A stretch of 64,000 bases of DNA. Source: Acidobacteriota bacterium. Its GTDB lineage: Bacteria; Acidobacteriota; Vicinamibacteria; Marinacidobacterales; Marinacidobacteraceae. The notes under the pieces are model-generated. The model was not told where the DNA came from and searched no databases. It worked only from the letters and a program-made list of their open reading frames with translations. A program made the position numbers and the translations under genes. Position 1 is the first letter of the stretch; every line of letters starts with the position of its first letter. The DNA lies in NCBI GenBank assembly GCA_022826825.1, contig JAJDUD010000059.1, positions 186,001 through 250,000 of the forward strand. Direction: 5' to 3'. Shown here piece by piece: positions 26,005 through 35,995 of the stretch.

Positions 26005-26077
26005 CCGCGCTCCGCGCCGGCGGGACGGAGGCGGCAGGGCAGGAACCGGCACGCACGACCGGAAAGGCAAGGGAAAG

Positions 26078-27292
26078 TTGGCTGAGCGTCTGAACTTCGA
26101 TCTGAATGAGGAGCACCGCGCGACGGAGTCGCTGGTTCGCGAGTTCGCCGCCCGCGAGGTGGCGCCGCATATCCGCCAAAACGACGCCGCCAAGGTGTTC
26201 GACCGCAAGATCCTGACGGGGCTCGGAGAACTGGGGATCCTGGGGATATCGGTTCCCGAGCGCTATGGCGGTGCGGGACTCGACTACATCTCGCTCGGCC
26301 TCGCGTGCGAAGAACTCGAATACGTCGACACTTCGCTGCGGGTCATCATGTCGGTCCATGCCGGTCTGAACTCCCTCTCGCTCCTCGCGTGGGGCAGCGA
26401 CGCGCAGAAGGACCGCTATCTGCGGCCGCAGGCTGAAGGGAAGGAACTCGCCACCTACGGGCTCACCGAGCCCGACGCCGGAAGCGATGCCGTGGGAATC
26501 CGGACCACGGCGCGGCGCGACGGGTCGGGCTACGTGCTCACCGGGGAAAAACACTGGATCTCCCTGGCCGAAATCGCCGACAACTTCCTGGTGATCGGGT
26601 GGACGGATCCCGACAAGCGGGCCCGCAGGGACCATTCGGGACTCTCGGCCTTCATCGTGGAGCGCCGCTTCCCGGGCTTCGAGTCCGGAAACATGACGCA
26701 CAAATGGGGGATTCGTGCCGGCAATACCGGCTGGTTCCGCATGCACGACGTCCGCGTCCCGGCCGCGAACCGGCTTGGGGAGGAGGGCGAGGGCTTCAAG
26801 ATCGCCATGTTCGCCCTCGACCAGGGCCGTTACACGGTCGCAGCCGGAGCCACCGGACTGATCCGCGCCTGTCGCGACGAGAGCGTGCGCTGGGCCCGGT
26901 CCCGTACCACCTTCGGCCAGGAGATCGGCCGGCACCAGCTCGTCAAGCAGATGATCGCGAACATGGAGCGCGACTACGAGGTGAGCCGGCTGCTATGGCT
27001 CCGGGCCGGAGAGCTGAAGAATCGCGGGCGCCGAAACACCCGCGAAACTTCGCTGGCGAAGTGGGTCTCCACGGTCGCCTCCGAAAGGGCCGCATCGGAC
27101 GCCATCCAGATTCACGGATCCTACGGGTATTCCGACGAGTATCCCGTGGGGCGCTTCTGGCGGAACTCCAAGGGCGCCGTGATCTACGAGGGGACCCGGG
27201 AGATCCATACCCTGATGCAGGCCGACTACGCTCTGGGCTACCGGCGGGACCGCCCCACCCGGGTGAGTCTCCCGGCGCCGGAGGAAGATTGA
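26078..27292 (+). CDS. Acyl-CoA dehydrogenase
   Basis: A flavoprotein that oxidises acyl-CoA thioesters to enoyl-CoA. The 404-residue length is typical. The three usual regions are visible: the N-terminal helical domain (NEEHRATESLVREFAAREVA), the middle beta domain with YGLTEPDAGSDAVGIRTTA and TGEKHWISLAEIADN, and the C-terminal helical domain with the catalytic Glu in AVIYEGTREIHTLMQADYAL. The overall pattern resembles glutaryl- or short-chain acyl-CoA dehydrogenases, but the substrate cannot be fixed. The start is TTG 26078 (AAGGGAAAG just upstream), since upstream sequence in this frame lacks family similarity. glpX begins 11 bp downstream. Confidence 0.92.
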   Translation: MAERLNFDLNEEHRATESLVREFAAREVAPHIRQNDAAKVFDRKILTGLGELGILGISVPERYGGAGLDYISLGLACEELEYVDTSLRVIMSVHAGLNSLSLLAWGSDAQKDRYLRPQAEGKELATYGLTEPDAGSDAVGIRTTARRDGSGYVLTGEKHWISLAEIADNFLVIGWTDPDKRARRDHSGLSAFIVERRFPGFESGNMTHKWGIRAGNTGWFRMHDVRVPAANRLGEEGEGFKIAMFALDQGRYTVAAGATGLIRACRDESVRWARSRTTFGQEIGRHQLVKQMIANMERDYEVSRLLWLRAGELKNRGRRNTRETSLAKWVSTVASERAASDAIQIHGSYGYSDEYPVGRFWRNSKGAVIYEGTREIHTLMQADYALGYRRDRPTRVSLPAPEED

Positions 27293-27303
27293 GCGGCGGG
27301 ACG

Positions 27304-28272
<969 letters not shown>

Positions 28273-28506
28273 ACAGCCGGTGGGGGAACCCGCGTGAGCG
28301 CCGAGAGCGGCGAGGCTCCCGGCTGACAAGGCGCGCGAGGGAGGAATAGCAGCGCTCTTTCGACCGAAGCGCAACGATGAGCGGAGCGAAGCGACGCGGT
28401 TCAGCCGGGATGCATCGCCTGCCGAACGCCGCGCGGGTTCCTCGGCCGGCTGTCCGGCCGGGATGCATCGTCGCTCGAACGCCGCGGGGGTTTTGCTACC
28501 GGCTGT
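28273..28506 (+). repeat. MITE-like element, copy C (234 bp)
   Basis: The same length and orientation as copy A. The left end ACAGCCGGTGGGGGAACCC is matched inversely by the right end (ACAGCCGGTAGCAAAACCC when reverse-complemented). The two 53-bp units have ccgggatgcatcg motifs starting at 28405 and 28458. It begins directly after the glpX stop codon. The remaining 28507-28628 contains two small hairpins (CCCGCA...TGCGGG at about 28511 and GGAGGGA-GCA-TCCCTCC at about 28582) and the start region of the next gene. Confidence 0.75.
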
Positions 28507-28628
28507 CAAAGTCCCGCAGAATCGGAAGATTGCGGGGGGTCGGATTGGCGCGGTCGGGGTCTGTCGTTTAGTCTCTCGCACGGAGGGAGCATCCCTCCCC
28601 TGGTTCCTATTGCAACGGTTCTGAGTCC

Positions 28629-29045
28629 GTGGAGACCGACCCTTCTCTGCTTGAGGCGCTAGTCGCCGCTTTTGTCGACGACGGCCCGGAACGGACCTAC
28701 TACTACGACCGGGACACCGCCCGCATGGTCAGCGTCGCGGAAGACCACGAGGACTCCTCGACCCAGGAGATCGTCTGGCAGTTGGAGTCCGACATCCGGG
28801 GTCGTTTCGTCCCCGTGCCGAAACCCCGCCTGGAAGACACGCTGAGCGAACAGGACGCATTCGTCGAGTCCCTTCCGGAAGGGGACATGCGGCGGCGGCT
28901 GGAGGCCCTGCTCGAGGACGATCCGGACGGCAGCAAGCTGGCGCGGCTGGTGAATCGGGACCGCGATGTCCGGCCCGCCTGGCGAAGGTTCCGCGCGGCG
29001 CGCGCCCGGCTCCAGGCCTCGGAGTTCCTCGATCAGCTCGGGTGA
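28629..29045 (+). CDS. UPF0158-like protein
   Basis: A 138-residue acidic, soluble protein. The opening ALVAAFVDDGPERTYYYDRDTARMV, the RGRFVPVPKPRLED and EQDAFVESLPEGDMRRRLEALL segments, and the C-terminal RDVRPAWRRFRAARARLQAS follow the layout of the UPF0158 family, whose biochemical role is unknown. The GTG start at 28629 is preceded only by weak ribosome-binding sequence. It is a single gene between copy C of the repeat and the FecR-domain gene. Confidence 0.65.
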   Translation: METDPSLLEALVAAFVDDGPERTYYYDRDTARMVSVAEDHEDSSTQEIVWQLESDIRGRFVPVPKPRLEDTLSEQDAFVESLPEGDMRRRLEALLEDDPDGSKLARLVNRDRDVRPAWRRFRAARARLQASEFLDQLG

Positions 29046-29200
29046 GACCTCGGTCCGGGAGCCGCAGAATGCGGTCAGGGCGCTCGGTCCGGCTGGCGCG
29101 CCTTCGTGAAGATCGAACTCCGCCGCCTCAGGGGACGATCGGGCGGGGTCTGGCATAGGGATTGCGGCATCACGCGGTGGCAGCCTCGGGGAGGTGGCCC

Positions 29201-31522
29201 ATGCACCAAAGAGCGAACAGGCGAAACATGGTTTTCCGGCACGCAGGCATCCTGAGCCTGCTGCTTGTCCTGGGCCACTCCTCGGCAGCGCTCGCGCAAT
29301 CCGACGAGGAGACCGGGCGGTCGTACGCCTATGGAAACCTCAGCATCGTCGACGGCGATGTCTGGCACCAACGGGCGGACGACTTCGGTGCCCACGAGGC
29401 CGAACGGGGTAGCCCCTTCCTGCCCGGCGACCGCATCTGGACCCGGGAACCCGGCCAGGTCGAACTGCGCTTCGCGGGCCGGGTCACCGCCTGGATGGAC
29501 CAGGCAACCAAGCTGGACTACGTGGAAGGAGACAGCCCGCACCGGCTCGGGTTCTGGACCGGGAGCCTGATCGTGTGGATCGGCGGTGATGCCGACGTGG
29601 TCGTGGAAACCCCCGGCGGCACCTTCTCGCCTCAGGGCGAGGGCGAGTACCGAACGGATCTCCTGGAAGACGGCCGGACGGTGCAGTTCGTCGTCTACTC
29701 GGGTATCGCGACGGTGTCCACCGAGTCGGGCTCGGTGCTGGTCGGGGCCGGTCAACGGACCGTCGCCTCGGAGGGTGCGGCGCCAGCTCCGCCAGAGGAG
29801 TACCTGGGTAACGACCACTTCTACGCCTGGGCTGAAGATCGTCAGCGGCGCTTCGTCACCACCGCGGAAACGCACTACGAAGAGCTTCCCGAGGAAGTCA
29901 GGGAGCACGCGCCCGATCTCGAGGGACATGGGCGCTGGCACCACGACGTTCATTTGGGATGGGTCTGGTATCCGACGGTGACCGCCGGCTGGGCGCCCTA
30001 CCGGCTCGGACGATGGGCGCACACGCCGTTCGGTCTCACCTGGATCTCCTACGACCCGTGGGGGTGGGCTCCCTATCACTACGGCAGGTGGGGACATGGC
30101 CCCCTTGGTTGGTACTGGCTGCCGGGTTCGGTGTGGGGCCCGGGCTGGGTCTCCTGGAGCTACGGATACGACTGGATCGGCTGGTCGCCACTGGGCTACT
30201 ACGGCTACCCGGTGTATCCGTTCCACGGCTACGACAGGAACTACGGCTGGGGTGACCACTACTATGCGAATCGCCCTCGAGTCCGTCGGGGACAGGTCCT
30301 CGGCAAGGCCGTACCGCGCGGTTCCGTGAACCGGCGGGCCTGGAGTTTCACCAGCCGGGACGCCGTCGGACGTCCCGCCTCGCGGAACCGCCTGGCCGCG
30401 TCCAGCCTGCGCAACGTAGACAACGCCCAGGTCCTTTCCGGGGGCGCGGTACTGGATCGCGGTCTGCGTCAGCGTGCGATCGGGGAAACCGCCATGACCC
30501 GGTCGGCGAAGGCAACCACCCGCCGGCTCTCCAACTCGCGGGCCGCGATAGCCGTACGCGGGGCCGCCGTCGGCTCCAGCCGCAGCACTTCCCGGGCGCA
30601 GCGTGTGGCCGTTCCCGCCAGCGCCGCGCGGGCCCGCAGCGCGCGGTCGGCCTACGCGGCGGGAAGGGACCGCGCGACCTTGTCCCGTGGTGCGGCAGGA
30701 CCGGACGGGAGCGCCGGCAGCGCGCAGGCGAGCCGGTCACGGGCGACGAACAGCGGCCGAGCGGCAACCGGTCCCGCGGCGGCCTCACGCCTCACCGGAC
30801 GACCGTCGGCCACTCGCGGCGGTCGCGCCACCGGGAACCGCCCGGCAGCCGCTCCCCGGCCGCGCGCCAGCGGACGGTCGGGCGACAGCGGAGCCAGACG
30901 GCCCTCTTCGGTGCGGCCCGCCTCTCCGAGGAGTGGCGCCGCATCGGCAGGACGTTCGGGGACTTCGCGAGCCCGGCCCAGCGGGGCCTCCCGGAGCAGG
31001 CCCAGTGGGGCCTCCCGAAGCCGCCCCAGCGGAACGTCGCGAAGCCGGCCCAGCGGGGCCTCGCGAAGCAGGCCCAGTGGGGCCTCGCGGAGCAGGCCCA
31101 GCGGGGCCTCGCGAAGCAGGCCCAGCGGGGCCTCGCGGAGCCGGCCCAGCGGGGCCTCGCGAAGCCGGCCCAGCGGGGCCTCCCGGAGCCGGCCCAGCGG
31201 GGCCTCCCGGAGCCGGCCCAGCGCGGGCTCCCGGAGCCGGCCCAGCGGGGCCTCCCGCAGTCGCCCCAGCGGGGCCTCCCGGAGCCGGCCCAGCGCGGGC
31301 TCCCGGAGCCGACCGAGCGGTTTCTCCCGTTTCGGTGGCGGTAGTGGATCTTCGGCCAGCCGGGGAGGCGGGTCGAGTTACAGCGGCGGCGGCAGCAGCG
31401 CGGTCAGCCGCGCCGGCGGTGGCGGTGGCGGTGGCGCCGCCGTGAGTCGTGGTGGCGGCGGCAGCGGGGGGAGCCGCGGCGGCAGCAGCAGCAGCGGCAG
31501 CCGGCGCCCGAACAACCACTGA
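29201..31522 (+). CDS. Secreted FecR-domain protein with DUF6600-type Tyr/Trp region and octapeptide repeats
   Basis: A 773-residue exported protein. A signal peptide (LSLLLVLGHSSAALAQ, cut near residue 33) is followed by a FecR-like beta domain (about 45-200: VDGDVWHQRADD, DRIWTREPGQVELRFAGR). Next comes a Trp/Tyr/Gly-rich region (about 240-370: GWAPYHYGRWGHGPLGWYW) like that of DUF6600 proteins. The C-terminal half is basic and Ser/Arg/Pro-rich, with 15 tandem octapeptides of the form GASRSRPS and a Gly/Ser tail. A clear GGGGAGG precedes ATG 29201. It probably sits at the cell surface or in the periplasm; no function is known. The strong bias gives a long antisense open frame that is not a gene. 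Confidence 0.8.
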   Translation: MHQRANRRNMVFRHAGILSLLLVLGHSSAALAQSDEETGRSYAYGNLSIVDGDVWHQRADDFGAHEAERGSPFLPGDRIWTREPGQVELRFAGRVTAWMDQATKLDYVEGDSPHRLGFWTGSLIVWIGGDADVVVETPGGTFSPQGEGEYRTDLLEDGRTVQFVVYSGIATVSTESGSVLVGAGQRTVASEGAAPAPPEEYLGNDHFYAWAEDRQRRFVTTAETHYEELPEEVREHAPDLEGHGRWHHDVHLGWVWYPTVTAGWAPYRLGRWAHTPFGLTWISYDPWGWAPYHYGRWGHGPLGWYWLPGSVWGPGWVSWSYGYDWIGWSPLGYYGYPVYPFHGYDRNYGWGDHYYANRPRVRRGQVLGKAVPRGSVNRRAWSFTSRDAVGRPASRNRLAASSLRNVDNAQVLSGGAVLDRGLRQRAIGETAMTRSAKATTRRLSNSRAAIAVRGAAVGSSRSTSRAQRVAVPASAARARSARSAYAAGRDRATLSRGAAGPDGSAGSAQASRSRATNSGRAATGPAAASRLTGRPSATRGGRATGNRPAAAPRPRASGRSGDSGARRPSSVRPASPRSGAASAGRSGTSRARPSGASRSRPSGASRSRPSGTSRSRPSGASRSRPSGASRSRPSGASRSRPSGASRSRPSGASRSRPSGASRSRPSGASRSRPSAGSRSRPSGASRSRPSGASRSRPSAGSRSRPSGFSRFGGGSGSSASRGGGSSYSGGGSSAVSRAGGGGGGGAAVSRGGGGSGGSRGGSSSSGSRRPNNH
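30959..31318 (+). repeat. 24-bp tandem repeat, 15 units, coding
   Basis: Fifteen consecutive 24-bp units encode octapeptides: GASRSRPS in ten units, the variants GTSRARPS, GTSRSRPS and AGSRSRPS in the others. Unit length keeps the reading frame, so unit number can vary without frameshift. Third-position differences between units show that the array is not freshly duplicated throughout. Confidence 0.9.
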
Positions 31523-31546
31523 GAGCCCTTCGGGCATCACCGTGGA

Positions 31547-31575
31547 CCCCCGGCGGCCCGGCCGCCGGGGGTTTT
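31547..31575 (+). terminator. Intrinsic terminator after the FecR-domain gene
   Basis: A perfect 10-bp G+C stem (CCCCCGGCGG/CCGCCGGGGG) with a 5-nt loop is followed by TTTTCCTT, 25 bp after the stop codon. The strongest intrinsic terminator in the window. Confidence 0.9.
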
Positions 31576-31726
31576 CCTTATCCACGCGCGGAGGCCCCGG
31601 CGAGGCGGGCTCGAAGAACCGTCCGGCCGCGGCACCCGGCAGCGCCCCGTTGCCGCAGGACCCGCGGGAACCGTCGAAGCCCCCGGGAATCCGGGAGATA
31701 CCGCTCACGGCTCTGTCGGGTCCCAC

Positions 31727-31774
31727 CCACTACCCCTTGTGGTCCTGCCGGTTGCATACCGCAAGATGTTGTGT
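31727..31774 (+). promoter_or_regulatory. NrdR box pair upstream of nrdJ
   Basis: Box 1 (31727-31742) is CCACTACCCCTTGTGG and box 2 (31759-31774) is CCGCAAGATGTTGTGT. Both fit acaCwAtATaTwGtgt at the conserved CwA...TwG positions, and the centres are 32 bp apart. The boxes lie about 95-140 bp before the gene. A possible promoter is TTGCAT (31753) with TCTAGT 17 bp on, which would place box 2 between -35 and -10. The rest of the 344-bp gap holds the terminator and no gene. Confidence 0.7.
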
Positions 31775-31866
31775 TCTAGTTCCATCCAATGCTCTGTTTT
31801 GCATCCGTGGAGGGGAGCCTTCGCGCCAACTCCGAATTTTCTTCAACCAGGGGATAGTTGTTCGAT

Positions 31867-34605
31867 ATGCAGGTAGCCGTAGAACCCACCACCGTGGGAC
31901 CCCATTCCGAAAAAGAGAAGACCCGCAGAGAGCAAAAGAACGGTCGTGGCGGCGGGCTCGAATTCCGGCGGCGGTTCACCGAACGTGGCGTCTCCCCCTA
32001 CGACCAGATGGAGTGGGAAAAGCGCGACGCCATCATCACCGACGAACATGGCGAGACGATCTTTGCCCAGCACGGAGTGGAGTTTCCGAGGTCGTGGTCC
32101 ATGATGGCGACCACGATCGTGGCGTCGAAGTACTTCCACGGATCGCTCGAAAAGGGAGAGCGCGAATCGAGCGTCCGGCAACTCGTTGGACGGGTCGCCG
32201 ACCAGATCGCGGCCTGGGGTGTGAAGGATGGCTACTTCGCGGACCCGGAGGCCACGGACACGTTCCGCGACGAACTCACCTTCCTGCTGCTGAACCAGTT
32301 CGCCGCGTTCAACTCACCGGTCTGGTTCAACTGCGGCGTCGAGGAGCATCCGCAGTGCTCGGCGTGCTTCATCAACTCGGTCGAGGACACGATGGATTCC
32401 ATCCTGACGCTCGCCAAGACCGAGGGAATGCTCTTCAAGTGGGGGTCGGGGACCGGTACGAACCTCTCCACGATCCGCAGTTCCCGGGAGCAGTTGTCCA
32501 GCGGCGGCAGGGCCTCCGGGCCGGTTTCCTTCATGAAGGGGTACGACTCCTTCGCCGGCGTCATCCGGAGTGGAGGCAAGACCCGGCGGGCCGCCAAGAT
32601 GGTGATTCTCAACGTGGATCATCCGGACATCCTCGACTTCGTCGACTGCAAGTCGCGCGAGGAACAGAAGGCCCACGCCCTGATCGAGGCCGGTTATGAC
32701 GGCTCCCTGAACGGTGAGGCGTACGCGTCGATTCAGTATCAGAACGCGAACCACAGCGTTCGCGTCAGTGACGCCTTCATGCGCGCGGTCGAGAACGACG
32801 AGGACTGGTCCACTCGCGCGATTACGAGCGGTGCACCCATGGACAACATGCGGGCCCGCGACCTGTTCCGGCAGATCGCCGAATCGGCGCACCGATGCGG
32901 CGATCCGGGGATGCAGTTCGACGACACCGTCAACCGCTGGCACACCTCGAAGAACAGCGGGCAGATCAACGCCTCGAACCCGTGTTCCGAGTACATGTAC
33001 CTCGACGACAGCGCCTGCAACCTCGCGTCCCTGAACCTCATGAAGTTCGTCGACGAGGAGGGCGATTTCGACACTGACAGCTTCGAGCACGCGGTCGATG
33101 TGGTGCTGACCGGCATGGAGATCATCGTCGGAAACGCCAGCTATCCGACGCCGCGCATCGAAGCGAACTCGCACAAGTACCGACCCCTCGGCCTCGGCTA
33201 CGCGAACCTCGGCGCGCTCCTGATGCATCGCGGCGTCCCCTACGACAGCGACGTCGGCCGATCGATCGCAGCCGCCCTGACTTCGCTGATGACGGGCCGG
33301 GCATACCACCAGTCGGCCCGGATCGCCGGGGTCACCGGACCGTTCCAGGGTTACCCGGAGAACGAGCGGCCGTTCCTCGAAGTCATGCGCATGCACCGGG
33401 ACGCGGCAAACGAGATCGATGCCGGGGGTGTCCCGGAAGGGGTCCTCTCCCGGGCGCAGCAGGTCTGGGACGAGGCCATCGTGCTCGGTGAGGAACACGG
33501 CTTCCGGAACGGCCAGGCTTCGGTGTTGGCCCCCACGGGCACCATCGGTCTCATGATGGATTGCGACACGACCGGCGTAGAGCCCGATCTGTCACTCATC
33601 AAACACAAGAAGCTCAGTGGCGGCGGGATCATCCGCATCGTCAACCAGACGGTGCGCACGGCGTTGGAGCGGCTCGGCTACGAGGGCGAAGCCCTCCAGC
33701 GGATTTGGGACTACGTGGACGAGCACGGTCATGTCGAGGGAGCGGCCGACCTCGAGGAGGAACACCTCCCCGTGTTCGACTGCGCCCTCGAGCCCTTCGG
33801 CGGGAAGCGCTCCATCCACTACATGGGCCACGTCAAGATGATGCACGCGGTCCAGCCCTTCCTTTCGGGCGCTATCTCGAAGACGGTCAACATGCCGGAG
33901 GAGAGCACCGTCGAGGACATCGAGGAGACGTACCTCGCATCCTGGAAGCTCGGCCTCAAGGCGGTTGCCATCTACCGGGACGGCAGCAAGCGGTCACAGC
34001 CGTTGAACCGAGGCGAGTCGGACACCGAAGCGGCGGATGCTGCCGACTCCGCCGAGAAGGAGCACCTGCCGCCGGAGCGCGACGCCATCATCCACAAGTT
34101 CGACATCGGGGGACACAAGGGGTATCTCACCGTCGGACTGCGCGAGGACGGCTCTCCCTGCGAGATCTTCCTGCGGATGGCCAAGGAAGGCTCCTTCGTG
34201 TCCGGGCTGATGGACGCTTTCGCGCGGGCGGTTTCCTACAACCTCCAGTACGGGGTGCCGCTGAAGGTCCTGGTGGACAAGTTCTCGCACACGCGCTTTG
34301 AACCTTCGGGCTACACCGGGAACCCGGACATCCCCCATGCGGACTCGATCACGGACTACATCTTCCGCTGGCTGGGACACCGCTTCCTGACGGAGGCCGA
34401 CGAGTTGAGCGTCGAGGACGATGAGCCGCCCCAACCCGCCGTGGCGCCGCCGGAGCCCCGTCGCCCTCGCCGCCGCGGGACCGTTCTGGAGTCGGCGGCC
34501 GTCTTCGCGGACTCGCCTCCCTGTTCGACGTGCGGCGCGCTGATGGTGCGCAGCGGCACCTGCTTCAAGTGCCTCAACTGCGGCGCGACGTCCGGCTGCT
34601 CCTAG
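31867..34605 (+). CDS. nrdJ: Adenosylcobalamin-dependent (class II) ribonucleotide reductase
   Basis: Reduces ribonucleotides to deoxyribonucleotides with a B12-derived radical, independent of oxygen. The start ATG 31867 gives 912 residues (a TTG at 31858 is an alternative). Motifs include FNSPVWFNCG and HPQCSACFINSVEDTMDSI near the first redox Cys, GSGTGTNLSTIR, the thiyl-radical region INASNPCSEYMYLDDSACN, and LAPTGTIGLMMDCDTTGVEP. The C terminus holds a Cys-rich zinc ribbon (CSTCGALM, then CFKCLNCG), as in many NrdJ proteins, which also supplies reducible thiols. No N-terminal ATP-cone is seen. Upstream NrdR boxes suggest repression by NrdR-dATP/ATP. Confidence 0.97.
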   Translation: MQVAVEPTTVGPHSEKEKTRREQKNGRGGGLEFRRRFTERGVSPYDQMEWEKRDAIITDEHGETIFAQHGVEFPRSWSMMATTIVASKYFHGSLEKGERESSVRQLVGRVADQIAAWGVKDGYFADPEATDTFRDELTFLLLNQFAAFNSPVWFNCGVEEHPQCSACFINSVEDTMDSILTLAKTEGMLFKWGSGTGTNLSTIRSSREQLSSGGRASGPVSFMKGYDSFAGVIRSGGKTRRAAKMVILNVDHPDILDFVDCKSREEQKAHALIEAGYDGSLNGEAYASIQYQNANHSVRVSDAFMRAVENDEDWSTRAITSGAPMDNMRARDLFRQIAESAHRCGDPGMQFDDTVNRWHTSKNSGQINASNPCSEYMYLDDSACNLASLNLMKFVDEEGDFDTDSFEHAVDVVLTGMEIIVGNASYPTPRIEANSHKYRPLGLGYANLGALLMHRGVPYDSDVGRSIAAALTSLMTGRAYHQSARIAGVTGPFQGYPENERPFLEVMRMHRDAANEIDAGGVPEGVLSRAQQVWDEAIVLGEEHGFRNGQASVLAPTGTIGLMMDCDTTGVEPDLSLIKHKKLSGGGIIRIVNQTVRTALERLGYEGEALQRIWDYVDEHGHVEGAADLEEEHLPVFDCALEPFGGKRSIHYMGHVKMMHAVQPFLSGAISKTVNMPEESTVEDIEETYLASWKLGLKAVAIYRDGSKRSQPLNRGESDTEAADAADSAEKEHLPPERDAIIHKFDIGGHKGYLTVGLREDGSPCEIFLRMAKEGSFVSGLMDAFARAVSYNLQYGVPLKVLVDKFSHTRFEPSGYTGNPDIPHADSITDYIFRWLGHRFLTEADELSVEDDEPPQPAVAPPEPRRPRRRGTVLESAAVFADSPPCSTCGALMVRSGTCFKCLNCGATSGCS

Positions 34606-34615
34606 TGTGGTGTCC

Positions 34616-35911
34616 CTAGACTAGGGTTCCCACCGCCAAGCCCGGTACGTCGCCCGCCACGCGCGTGACCTGAACCTCGCGGAGGCGGTTCTCGAGCGGT
34701 TCCGCCGAGACCACGCCGACGCGAAGGAAGGAATCGGTCAGCCCGGTCCAGCGGCCCGAGCGGTCCTGCTGTTCGAACAGGACCTCCACCCGCTGGCCCA
34801 GGTGGCGGCGGGCGAATGCGTCCCGGCGCCGGTCGGAGAGTTCCCGCAGCGTTCGGCTCCGCTCGGCGACCACCTCGGGGGAAAGGTGTCCGGGAAGACC
34901 CGCGGCCCGGGTCCCCGCTCGCGACGAGTAGCTGAACACGTGGTAGTAGGCAAACGGCATCTCTTCGAGGCGGTCGCAGGTGCGCCGGAAGGCGTCGTCT
35001 GTCTCGCCCGGGAATCCAACGATCACGTCGGTCCCGAGCCCGAGTCCGGGCACCATCTCCACCGCCCGATCCGCGAACTCGCGATAGGCCCGGAAGGTGT
35101 AGCGGCGGCCCATCCCGGCCAGGATACCGTCGTCGCCGCTCTGCAACGGGAGGTGGAGATAGCGGCAGAGGGCTCCGCGCTCGGCCATGCGTCCGAGCAG
35201 GCGATCCTCGACGGTGGTGGGCTCGATCGAGGTGATCCGGATCCTCCGCACCCCGGGCACCTCCTCGAGCCGGTCCGCAACGTCGGCGAGCGTCCGTCCC
35301 CCGCTCCGGTACCGCCCGATGTTGACTCCCGTGAGCACCAGTTCCTGGTAGCCGGCCTCGGCGAGTTCCCCCGCCTCGCGGACCAGGTCTTCGAATCGCC
35401 GGCTGCGCTCCCGGCCGCGCGTGTAGGGGATGATGCAGAACGAGCAGAAGAAGTCGCAGCCGTCCTGCACCTTCAGGTTGGCGCGGGTGGAGTCGTAACG
35501 CCCGGTGGAGGGGACCTCGAACTCGTGCCGCGAAATCCGGGCGGAGTGCAGCACGACCGGCTCCGGGAGTTTCCGCGGCCGGTCCAGGTAGTCCGGGAAG
35601 CTCTCCTTGAATTCCGTCCCCACAATCATGTCCACCCCCGGGATCCCCCGGAGCGCGTCGAGACCCGACTGGGCATAGCAGCCCGCCACCACCACGAAGG
35701 CCTCCGGCGACTGGCGTAGCGCCCGGCGCACGGTGTTGCGGCAGTGCGCTTCCGCCCGGTGGGTCACCGAGCAGGTGTTGATCACCACGAGATCGGTCGG
35801 TTCCCCCCAGGGGACGATCGTGTAGCCTTTGCCGGCGAACTGCCCCGCCCAGTTCGCCGCCTCCGTGTGGTTGAGACGACACCCCAGCGAAGTAAACGAA
35901 GCCCGTGGCAC
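34616..35911 (-). CDS. MtaB-like tRNA (t6A37) methylthiotransferase
   Basis: A radical-SAM methylthiotransferase, predicted to convert t6A37 to ms2t6A37 in tRNAs reading ANN codons. The 431-residue protein has an N-terminal cluster domain (SLGCRLNHTEAANWAGQF, NTCSVTHRAEAHCR, VAGCYAQSG), the radical-SAM motif CDFFCSFCIIPYTRGRERSR, and a C-terminal TRAM domain. The LGCRLNxxE and NTCxVT forms are characteristic of MtaB rather than MiaB (SMGCQMN) or RimO. GTG 35911 is used, with AGG 9 nt upstream; a longer frame lacks similarity. It converges with nrdJ (10-bp gap) and diverges from the lactate permease. Confidence 0.88.
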   Translation of the reverse strand: MPRASFTSLGCRLNHTEAANWAGQFAGKGYTIVPWGEPTDLVVINTCSVTHRAEAHCRNTVRRALRQSPEAFVVVAGCYAQSGLDALRGIPGVDMIVGTEFKESFPDYLDRPRKLPEPVVLHSARISRHEFEVPSTGRYDSTRANLKVQDGCDFFCSFCIIPYTRGRERSRRFEDLVREAGELAEAGYQELVLTGVNIGRYRSGGRTLADVADRLEEVPGVRRIRITSIEPTTVEDRLLGRMAERGALCRYLHLPLQSGDDGILAGMGRRYTFRAYREFADRAVEMVPGLGLGTDVIVGFPGETDDAFRRTCDRLEEMPFAYYHVFSYSSRAGTRAAGLPGHLSPEVVAERSRTLRELSDRRRDAFARRHLGQRVEVLFEQQDRSGRWTGLTDSFLRVGVVSAEPLENRLREVQVTRVAGDVPGLAVGTLV

Positions 35912-35995
35912 GGGCGGCAGCCTAACAGCAGCCCTTTTGGTCGGCCCTCCGGAAGAAGCATCGGAGAGCCGGGAAGCCGGTAACGGGTAACAGTC

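Noticed and set aside
30959-31318. Regular short repeats resembling a CRISPR array
   Set aside because: Units are contiguous at 24 bp with no spacers, in frame, and inside a coding region.
30785-31726. Long minus-strand open frame (about 313 codons) opposite the FecR-domain gene
   Set aside because: It mirrors the 24-bp GC-rich repeat array; the plus strand has the signal peptide, the ribosome-binding site and the family domains.
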